Positions 7,642 through 12,153 of a stretch of 13,168 nt of DNA are shown here, one piece after another. Source of the stretch: Ruminiclostridium sp. (GTDB taxonomy: Bacteria > Bacillota > Clostridia > Oscillospirales > Oscillospiraceae); NCBI GenBank assembly GCA_017560855.1, contig JAFZEB010000101.1:1-13168 (forward strand), read 5' to 3'. Numbering within the stretch: the first letter of the stretch is position 1; every line of letters begins with the position of its first letter. The position numbers were made by a program, and so were the translations under genes. Under the pieces are notes generated by a model. The model was given only the letters and a program-made list of their open reading frames with translations, was not told where the DNA came from and did no database searches.

Positions 7642-7730
7642 TTTAACCTCTCTTTCTTAGGTTCGAGAAAAAGTTCTCTGAGTCAATCTGAGTAGTACTT
7701 TGGACTCACCTCTTTCTTTTTTGTGATTAC

Positions 7731-7759
7731 AATATACCATACGCCCACCCCCTTTGCAA
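7731..7759 (-). promoter_or_regulatory. Minus-strand promoter of the module RNA, copy 1
   Basis: TTGCAA (7759-7754), 17 bases, then TATATT (7736-7731) on the minus strand. Both boxes and most of the spacer are conserved in copy 2 at 8769-8797. Confidence 0.75.
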
Positions 7760-7776
7760 TCCGCATTTTGTGCAAA
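7753..7776. promoter_or_regulatory. Operator-like dyad TTTGCA-N12-TGCAAA, copy 1
   Basis: A perfect six-base inverted repeat with a 12-base centre covers the -35 of the minus-strand promoter. It is identical in copy 2 (8791-8814) and lies at the edge of the variable stretch between the divergent promoters. It is well placed for a dimeric regulator, though the -35 itself partly explains the sequence. Confidence 0.4.
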
Positions 7777-7833
7777 ATGTACCACTCATTTTTGTTGCAA
7801 AGAGAGAATCAGGGCAAAACAACCAACCAAGCA

Positions 7834-7862
7834 TTGACTTCGCACTTCCATCGTGCTAGTAT
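7834..7862 (+). promoter_or_regulatory. Plus-strand promoter facing the cyclophilin 3' end, copy 1
   Basis: TTGACT (7834-7839), 17 bases, then TAGTAT (7857-7862), with TGC before the -10. Copy 2 keeps the boxes and spacing although its spacer sequence differs, which suggests selection for promoter function. Only a hairpin-terminator lies downstream before the convergent cyclophilin gene. Confidence 0.75.
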
Positions 7863-7872
7863 GAAGATGTAT

Positions 7873-7910
7873 GAGGCCTGTCTTCCGACGAAGACAGGCC
7901 TCCTTGTTTT
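7873..7910 (+). terminator. Hairpin terminator right after the plus-strand promoter, copy 1
   Basis: A perfect 13-bp stem GAGGCCTGTCTTC with loop CGAC lies at 7873-7902, followed by CTTGTTTT. It begins only 11 bases after the -10, so the RNA would be about 40-45 nt. The stem begins seven bases from the cyclophilin stop codon and may also help end that message, although there is no T-tract on the minus strand. Confidence 0.7.
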
Positions 7911-8508
7911 ATGCTTCTGTCACGGTGACGGTGGTGATGACCGGCTGTTGTTCCGGTTGGATGCTGCCGTTCCGGTCGGTGGGCTGGGCATCGGCCACGA
8001 TGGCATCCACCACATCCATACCCTCGGTCACATAGCCAAAGACCGCATAGGCACCGTCCAGGTCGGTGCTGTCCTGGTGGACGATGAAGAACTGGGAGCT
8101 GGCGCTGTTGTACTTCTGGGACCGGGCCATGGACACAGCACCCCTCACATGGGACAGGGGATTGTCAAACTTGTTGTCCCGGAATTCCCCCTTGATGGCG
8201 GTGTCCGAACCGCCGGTGCCGTCCCCGTTGGGGTCGCCGCCCTGGATCACGAAGCCCTCAATGATCCGGTGGAAGGTCAGGCCGTCATAGAAGCCCTCCT
8301 CGGCCAGGGCCACAAAGTTGGCCTCGGTCTCAGGGGCCGCCTGGCCATCCAGAGCCAGGGTGATGGTGCCGTAGTCCTCCACCTGAATTTCTGCGTAGTG
8401 GGTCACAGCGGCCTCGGTGGTATAGTCTCCGTACTGGCTGCCGCAGCCGGCCAGGGACAGGATCAGCCCGGCGCACAGCAGCAGGGCAGTCCATGCTTTC
8501 TGTTTCAT
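7909..8508 (-). CDS. Cyclophilin-type peptidyl-prolyl cis-trans isomerase lipoprotein
   Basis: 199 residues. Residues 1-22 form a lipoprotein signal peptide with lipobox LAGC, so after cleavage Cys22 should be lipidated and the enzyme held on the outer face of the membrane. The cyclophilin domain covers about 38-198 and includes FHRIIEGFVIQGGDP at 79-93, with catalytic Arg81 and Gln89, and SMARSQKYNSASSQFFI at 126-142. It should speed proline isomerisation during folding of exported proteins. ATG 8508 is chosen because it gives a clean signal peptide and has AAAGGA nine to ten bases upstream; an in-frame ATG at 8550 would put 14 unsuitable residues before it. The gene is flanked by the two copies of the repeat module and seems to be transcribed alone. 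No strong promoter is obvious between the terminator at 8579 and the start. Confidence 0.95.
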   Translation of the reverse strand: MKQKAWTALLLCAGLILSLAGCGSQYGDYTTEAAVTHYAEIQVEDYGTITLALDGQAAPETEANFVALAEEGFYDGLTFHRIIEGFVIQGGDPNGDGTGGSDTAIKGEFRDNKFDNPLSHVRGAVSMARSQKYNSASSQFFIVHQDSTDLDGAYAVFGYVTEGMDVVDAIVADAQPTDRNGSIQPEQQPVITTVTVTEA

Positions 8509-8529
8509 ATTCTCGCATCCTTTCCATTG

Positions 8530-8546
8530 GGTATCCCAAGGATACC
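8530..8546. promoter_or_regulatory. Inverted repeat GGTATCC-CAA-GGATACC in the cyclophilin leader
   Basis: A perfect seven-base inverted repeat with a three-base centre, 22 bases upstream of the cyclophilin ATG. It could be a repressor operator or a short hairpin in the 5' UTR just before the Shine-Dalgarno. It is not part of the repeat module. Confidence 0.4.
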
Positions 8547-8578
8547 ACATTCAGCAGACTTCCGCCAGAGGAAGGCAC

Positions 8579-8601
8579 AAAAAAAGCGCCCCCTCGGGCG
8601 C
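8579..8601 (-). terminator. Second terminator after module copy 2
   Basis: GCGCCC-CCTC-GGGCGC at 8586-8601, followed on the minus strand by seven T residues. It lies about 20 bases beyond the module terminator, so two terminators in series shield the cyclophilin gene. It matches the terminator at 7369-7391 in stem start and T-tract. Confidence 0.85.
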
Positions 8602-8612
8602 ACACACATCCA

Positions 8613-8655
8613 GAAAATAAGTAACCCGTAATTGCATCTGCAATCACGGGTTACT
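8613..8655 (-). terminator. Terminator of module RNA, copy 2
   Basis: A 16-bp stem at 8620-8655 with a small loop, followed on the minus strand by TTATTTT. The lower eight base pairs match copy 1. The upper stem has a different sequence but still pairs fully, with one G-U pair in minus-strand RNA. The tiny ORF stop codon again lies in the 5' arm. The interrupted T-tract makes it weaker than copy 1. Confidence 0.75.
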
Positions 8656-8762
8656 GAGAATTCTTGATATCTAACATCATTTTAACCTCTCTTTCTTAGG
8701 TTGGAGAAAAAATCTCTGAATCAAACTGAACTGTACTTTGGACTCACCTCTTTCTTTTTTGT
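8614..8762 (-). ncRNA. Predicted structured short RNA with tiny ORF, copy 2
   Basis: Predicted transcript of about 150 nt from the promoter at 8769-8797. Helices correspond one-to-one with copy 1: TGAGTC/GATTCA (8717-8746), with one G-U pair; GAGA/TCTC (8704-8716); and AACCT/AGGTT (8684-8702). The tiny ORF and the terminator stem follow. Sequence changes relative to copy 1 fall mostly in loops or are compensated in stems. Confidence 0.6.
8651..8680 (-). CDS. Tiny ORF MMLDIKNSQ (leader-like peptide), copy 2
   Basis: Same length, start context and stop position as the tiny ORF at 7612-7641. The only residue change is Asn8 to Ser. The upstream AAGAAAGAGAGGTTAAA is identical. No function is assigned. 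Confidence 0.45.
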   Translation of the reverse strand: MMLDIKNSQ

Positions 8763-8768
8763 GATTAC

Positions 8769-8797
8769 AATATACCATACACCCACCCCCTTTGCAA
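8769..8797 (-). promoter_or_regulatory. Minus-strand promoter of the module RNA, copy 2
   Basis: TTGCAA (8797-8792), 17 bases, then TATATT (8774-8769) on the minus strand. It differs from copy 1 by one base in the spacer. Confidence 0.75.
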
Positions 8798-8814
8798 TCC
8801 GCATTTTGTGCAAA
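8791..8814. promoter_or_regulatory. Operator-like dyad TTTGCA-N12-TGCAAA, copy 2
   Basis: Identical to the dyad at 7753-7776, including its 12-base centre, and it overlaps the -35 in the same way. Confidence 0.4.
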
Positions 8815-8871
8815 ATAGATAGCAGGAATTTGTGATAAAGAGAGAAACTAGGCAAATCATCCAACCCAACA

Positions 8872-8900
8872 TTGACTTTGCTTTTTCACTTTGCTATCAT
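8872..8900 (+). promoter_or_regulatory. Plus-strand promoter facing the racemase/CoA-transferase 3' end, copy 2
   Basis: TTGACT (8872-8877), 17 bases, then TATCAT (8895-8900), with an extended -10 TGC. It is followed at once by the hairpin terminator at 8911. Confidence 0.75.
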
Positions 8901-8910
8901 GAAGATGTAT

Positions 8911-8947
8911 GAGGCCTGTCCCGGAAGGGGCAGGCCTCACTATTTTT
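8911..8947 (+). terminator. Hairpin terminator right after the plus-strand promoter, copy 2
   Basis: Stem GAGGCCTGTCCC, loop GGAA, and complementary arm GGGGCAGGCCTC (one G-U pair) at 8911-8938, then TATTTTT. The outer part of the stem equals copy 1. The inner part differs but remains paired (TCTTC/GAAGA there, TCCC/GGGG here). It may also end the convergent racemase/CoA-transferase message. Confidence 0.75.
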
Positions 8948-10113
8948 CAGATCATATCCTCGATTTCTTCCTCGCTGTACCCCAGCTCGGCCAGGACCTG
9001 ACGGGTATGGTACCCCTCAGGATAACCGGCGTGGCGGTACTCCGGCGGACAGGCTGACAGGTTCATGGGACAGCCCATCTGGGTGATGGTCACCCCGTCG
9101 GACACAGGGACCTCCAGGGTGGGCCACATGCCCCGGCTGTGAAGGTGTTCGTCTTGGGCCACTTCCTCCAGGGACATGACCGGTTCCACGCAGGCGTCCA
9201 GCTGTTGGAAGATGGTCGTCCACTCGTCCCGGGTCTTGGTCTTGAACTTGGCCCGGAAGGTCTCCTTCACCATGGCCACGTCGGTCTTCAGGATGGCTCC
9301 GTCCTGCCATTCGGGATAGCCCAGGCCCTTGCACAGGTCGGCAAAGAACTTGGGTTCCAGGGAGCCCACGCTCATGAAGGCTCCGTCGCTGGTTTCGTAA
9401 AAGTCATAGATCTCCCCGCCGTTCAGGTACCCGCTCTCCCGGGTGGGGACGGGACCCCCGGCAAAGTAGGCAGCGCCGTCCATGGTGTTGAAGGGAAGGA
9501 CGCTGTCCTGCATGGACACATCCAGGAACTGGCCCTCCCCGGTCTTCTCCCGGTGGATGATGGCCGCCAGGATGCTGGCCACGGCGTTCATGGAGCCGCC
9601 GGCCACGTCGGCGATCTGGAAGTTATACAGGCTGGGGCCGCCCTCCTTCCGTCCGGCGGCGTAGGTGATGCCCGCCCGTGACAGATAGTTGATGTCGTGG
9701 CCCGCCCGCATGGAAAAGGGACCTGCCTGACCGTAACCGGTGATGGCACAGTAGATGATGCGGGGATTGATGGCCTTCAGGTCCTCGTAGCCGATGCCCA
9801 GCTTGGCCATGACCCCGGGGCGGAACTGCTCCACCACGATGTCGTACTCCAGGACCAGCTTTTTCACCGCTTCGATGGCGGCGGGCTTTTTCAGATCCAG
9901 ATGCATGGTCTTCTTGTTCCGGCCCAGCCAGGCCTGGGGACCGGTGACCTGTGCCCCCTCGATGACGGGCTTCCAGCCCACCACCAAGTCGTATTTATCC
10001 TTGCTGCTGATCTTCAAAACCTCTGCCCCCAGATCAGCCAGGGTCATGGTGGCATAAGGGCCGGGCAGCAGGGTGCTGAAATCCAAAACTTTATATCCGG
10101 TAAGTGCTCCCAT
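8947..10113 (-). CDS. Alpha-methylacyl-CoA racemase / type III CoA-transferase (CaiB/BaiF family)
   Basis: 388 residues, full length for the family. The N-terminus (LDFSTLLPGPYATMTLADLGAEV, 10-32) is the CoA-binding Rossmann start of type III CoA-transferases. GHDINYLSRAG at 138-148, D169 in IADVAGGSM, and E253 in VGSLEPKFF fall at the spacing of the catalytic His, Asp and Glu known from the mycobacterial alpha-methylacyl-CoA racemase. That favours epimerising a 2-methylacyl-CoA thioester over moving CoA between acids, but in transferases the same Asp is the nucleophile, so both remain open. It is probably cytoplasmic. ATG 10113 is supported by AAAGGAGA eight bases upstream. It is transcribed alone from the promoter at 10145-10173. 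No neighbouring fatty-acid or bile-acid gene is present to point to a substrate. Confidence 0.9.
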   Translation of the reverse strand: MGALTGYKVLDFSTLLPGPYATMTLADLGAEVLKISSKDKYDLVVGWKPVIEGAQVTGPQAWLGRNKKTMHLDLKKPAAIEAVKKLVLEYDIVVEQFRPGVMAKLGIGYEDLKAINPRIIYCAITGYGQAGPFSMRAGHDINYLSRAGITYAAGRKEGGPSLYNFQIADVAGGSMNAVASILAAIIHREKTGEGQFLDVSMQDSVLPFNTMDGAAYFAGGPVPTRESGYLNGGEIYDFYETSDGAFMSVGSLEPKFFADLCKGLGYPEWQDGAILKTDVAMVKETFRAKFKTKTRDEWTTIFQQLDACVEPVMSLEEVAQDEHLHSRGMWPTLEVPVSDGVTITQMGCPMNLSACPPEYRHAGYPEGYHTRQVLAELGYSEEEIEDMI

Positions 10114-10144
10114 GGTGTTCTCTCCTTTTGGGTTCTTTGGGGCT

Positions 10145-10173
10145 ATTGTACCACAGACCGGGCAAAAGGCCAA
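10145..10173 (-). promoter_or_regulatory. Promoter of the racemase/CoA-transferase gene
   Basis: TTGGCC (10173-10168), 17 bases, then TACAAT (10150-10145) on the minus strand, giving a leader of about 25 bases. Its -35 is 13 bases from the -35 of the divergent promoter at 10187-10215. Confidence 0.7.
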
Positions 10174-10186
10174 AGAAAAATTTCTC

Positions 10187-10215
10187 TTGACGATTCCTGA
10201 GAAATCCTGTACTTT
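10187..10215 (+). promoter_or_regulatory. Promoter of the degenerate primase-helicase-like gene
   Basis: TTGACG (10187-10192), 17 bases, then TACTTT (10210-10215) on the plus strand. The leader of about 40 bases is AT-rich and ends in GGAAAGGAG, eight bases before the ATG. Confidence 0.7.
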
Positions 10216-10260
10216 TAATTTAAACATTGCATTTTTTGAACCAGGAAAGGAGTGCTTTCT

Positions 10261-11997
10261 ATGGTCACTCATATCCTCCCCGGCACCTTCCCCGCAGAAG
10301 AAGCCCCCGCCCCCAAGGCCCCCGACGAGGCCATGGTCAGGGAGCTGGAAGCCGAACGAGCCGCCCGACTCCCCCGGACCAAGACCCCCACCATCCCGGC
10401 AGGACGGCGGTACCGCTCCATCGCCGAGCAGTACTGTCAGGCCACCGGCGCCCAGGCCATCCCCTTCCCCCTGTCGGCCTACGCCCTCCACAAGGGGCAG
10501 GTCCTGCTGACCTATCGGGACCGGACCGGCGCCCGGAAGCAGGCCTTCCTCACGGGCAAATCCATGCTGAAAATTTTTGGCCACTTCGGCATCCCCTACG
10601 AGCGAGGGGCCGCCCACGCCTTCCTGACCGCCCTGAAAAATCTGCTGGACGCCTGGGGCATGACCCCCTGGGAGCAGACCCTCCGGGCCATCCCCCAGGC
10701 CGCTGACCCCTTCCGCTCTCTGCTGGAACAGGCCCAGGTCCTGGACGGGCATCTGGTCCTGACCGGCAGCCCCGTCACCGACACCCAGGCCGCCCAGCTC
10801 ACGGTCGGACTGGATCTGACCCCCGCCCAGTGCCGCACCCTCTTCCAGGCCCTTCGCCAGGAGATCTCCACCCTGGAAAAGCTGGCAGAGCCCACCCCCG
10901 CCGCTCTGCCCCTGAAGGGCTTCGATCTGCTGTACGGAGACGGCGAGACCCTCGAGGCCCTGGCCTATGACAGGGAGGAAAAGACCCTCACCCGCCAGAC
11001 TGCGCCGGGAACCTACCCCCACAGCCAGAAGCTCCTGCCTCTGGACCGGGGAGAGGCCGCCATCCCTGCGCCCCTCTTCCCCCTCACCGGTATGACCCAG
11101 GAAGGGGTCCAGACCCTGGCCAAGGCTCTGGCCGCCATGGCCCATCCCGCCCAGGGGGGACTCTTCGTCCTGTACACCAAGAAGAATATTCAGGCGTTGG
11201 AAAACCTGATCTCTCAGGTCTTCCCCTGTCTGCCCCCGGCCCCTGCCACCAAGCTCCTGCAGAACGAGGGCCGCAAGGCCCTGCTGACCGCCCAGGTCCA
11301 GGGCATGTGCGCCGCCCTGCTGGAGCCTTCTCTGCCCACCCCCCGCCAGCAGGAGGCATTCCTGGACCTCGTCCAGGGCAAGCGCCTGTCCGTGAAGGAC
11401 AAGCTGGTGCCCAACCAGTCCTTCCACAGCATCCTGGCCCTGGTGTGCGTCACCGGGAACGAAAAGCTGGCTGAGGCCCTGGTGGGCCAGTTCCAGGGCA
11501 CTCTGGTGGACCTGACCCCCTGGGAAGTTCCCTGTGCCCCCGACTTCACCCTTTCCCAGGCGGAACTGACCTGGCTCCGCAGAAAACTCCTTCCCCAGGG
11601 TGCCCTGTGGAACCACCAGAAGGCCCCCAAGGCCCCCAAGGTGGCACCCAAGGCGGTCATCACCGACAACGAGCTGCAGACCTTCCTGGCCCAGCGATGC
11701 CAGGTGTCCCCCGATCTGTGCTGCTCCCGGGCCGAGCTCTTCGAGGCCTACGCCGCCTTCTACCAGGGCCTCCACGGGGCAGATCTCACCGAGACTCCCA
11801 CCCTCTTCGGCAAGCGGATGCGCAAGCAGCTGCCTGCAGAAGTGGAGTACAAGGTCAAGCGGTACGGTCCCACCAAGGGGACCCAGCTGTGCTATGTGGG
11901 GCTGGGCCTGATGGATGCACCCGCACCTGTGGTTCCTCCTGCGCCTCCCTCTCCCCAGCAGGAAAACAACTTCCGGGATTGGTTGGGACAGTTATAA
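10261..11997 (+). CDS. Uncharacterised protein resembling a P4/D5-type phage primase-helicase with a lost P-loop
   Basis: 578 residues, starting at ATG 10261 with GGAAAGGAG eight bases upstream. I do not recognise residues 1-290 (no primase motif seen). LFVLYTKKNIQALENLI (301-317) lies where P4-family helicases have LFxYGxGxNGKSTxxNLI, but the GKS is gone. LVQGKRLSVKDK (370-381) and SFHSILALVCVTGNEK (387-402) resemble the segment ending in the sensor-like TN motif of that family. Residues 470-550 (FLAQRC, LFEAYAAFYQG, FGKRMRKQLP, CYVGLGL) resemble the C-terminal winged-helix DNA-binding region of phage and plasmid primases. The protein is rich in Ala, Leu and Pro and its codons are strongly C-ending. 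No other phage gene is nearby. It may be a domesticated DNA-binding protein or a decayed helicase that stays in frame. The homology is by eye and moderate. Confidence 0.6.
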   Translation: MVTHILPGTFPAEEAPAPKAPDEAMVRELEAERAARLPRTKTPTIPAGRRYRSIAEQYCQATGAQAIPFPLSAYALHKGQVLLTYRDRTGARKQAFLTGKSMLKIFGHFGIPYERGAAHAFLTALKNLLDAWGMTPWEQTLRAIPQAADPFRSLLEQAQVLDGHLVLTGSPVTDTQAAQLTVGLDLTPAQCRTLFQALRQEISTLEKLAEPTPAALPLKGFDLLYGDGETLEALAYDREEKTLTRQTAPGTYPHSQKLLPLDRGEAAIPAPLFPLTGMTQEGVQTLAKALAAMAHPAQGGLFVLYTKKNIQALENLISQVFPCLPPAPATKLLQNEGRKALLTAQVQGMCAALLEPSLPTPRQQEAFLDLVQGKRLSVKDKLVPNQSFHSILALVCVTGNEKLAEALVGQFQGTLVDLTPWEVPCAPDFTLSQAELTWLRRKLLPQGALWNHQKAPKAPKVAPKAVITDNELQTFLAQRCQVSPDLCCSRAELFEAYAAFYQGLHGADLTETPTLFGKRMRKQLPAEVEYKVKRYGPTKGTQLCYVGLGLMDAPAPVVPPAPPSPQQENNFRDWLGQL

Positions 11998-12011
11998 CCT
12001 CACCCTCAGTG

Positions 12012-12087
12012 GTAGGGGCGATTCACGAATTGCCTGAAACGTGAGTCAAACCCTACAGGTGGCGGGCGCATCGTGATGCGCCCCTAC
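12012..12087. repeat. Palindromic intergenic repeat bounded by GTAGGGGCG / CGCCCCTAC
   Basis: A 76-bp element with a perfect nine-base terminal inverted repeat. Inside are two hairpins: GGCGATTC/GAATTGCC (about 12017-12034) and GGGCGCATC-GT-GATGCGCCC (12064-12083). Elements of this look are common between genes in many Clostridia (recalled, not searched). No flanking target duplication is visible. Confidence 0.6.
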
Positions 12088-12118
12088 GACAATGGGATGT
12101 TTCCATTTCGCACAGTCA

Positions 12119-12153
12119 AACAGCCTCTGTCCCAAAGGACAGAGGCTGTTTTT
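12119..12153 (+). terminator. Terminator between the convergent primase-like and ECF transporter genes
   Basis: A perfect 14-bp stem AACAGCCTCTGTCC with loop CAAA lies at 12119-12150. The T run extends to five on the plus strand; the minus side has only a short T run. It touches the ECF gene's stop codon at 12154-12152, so it probably ends both transcripts. Confidence 0.8.

Larger units (their letters stand above)
7575..7724 (-). ncRNA. Predicted structured short RNA with tiny ORF, copy 1
   Basis: Predicted transcript of about 150 nt, from roughly seven bases after the -10 at 7731-7736 to the terminator T-tract at 7575. Three helices abut: TGAGTC/GACTCA (7679-7708), GAGAA/TTCTC (7665-7678) and AACCT/AGGTT (7645-7663). 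The last holds the Shine-Dalgarno of the tiny ORF in its loop and 3' arm. The ORF and the terminator hairpin follow. In copy 2 the first helix is kept with a G-U pair that is possible only if the minus strand is the RNA. I recognise no known riboswitch or RNA family. Confidence 0.6.
7580..7902. repeat. Direct repeat module, copy 1
   Basis: A 323-bp intergenic module that recurs at 8620-8938 in the same orientation. From 7612 to 7778 the copies differ at roughly a dozen positions, with perfect runs of about 43, 48 and 35 bases. Identity then falls in the stretch between the divergent promoters but returns at the -35, -10 and terminal hairpin. I saw no terminal inverted repeats, transposase or target duplication. 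The module ends seven bases from the stop codon of the cyclophilin gene. Confidence 0.9.
8620..8938. repeat. Direct repeat module, copy 2
   Basis: A 319-bp counterpart of 7580-7902, offset by 1040 bases at the left end and 1038 at the right. It holds the same parts in the same order: terminator, tiny ORF, three helices, minus-strand promoter, dyad, plus-strand promoter and hairpin terminator. It ends nine bases from the stop codon of the racemase/CoA-transferase gene. Both copies thus sit immediately downstream of a minus-strand gene. Confidence 0.9.

Noticed and set aside
7580..7902. Module as an insertion sequence or classic MITE
   Set aside because: No terminal inverted repeats, target duplications or transposase are visible at either copy.
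7861..7911. Plus-strand peptide beginning MKMYEAC shared by both modules (also at 8899)
   Set aside because: The ATG overlaps the -10 box, has no Shine-Dalgarno, and the frames diverge after the conserved hairpin; conservation is explained by promoter and stem.
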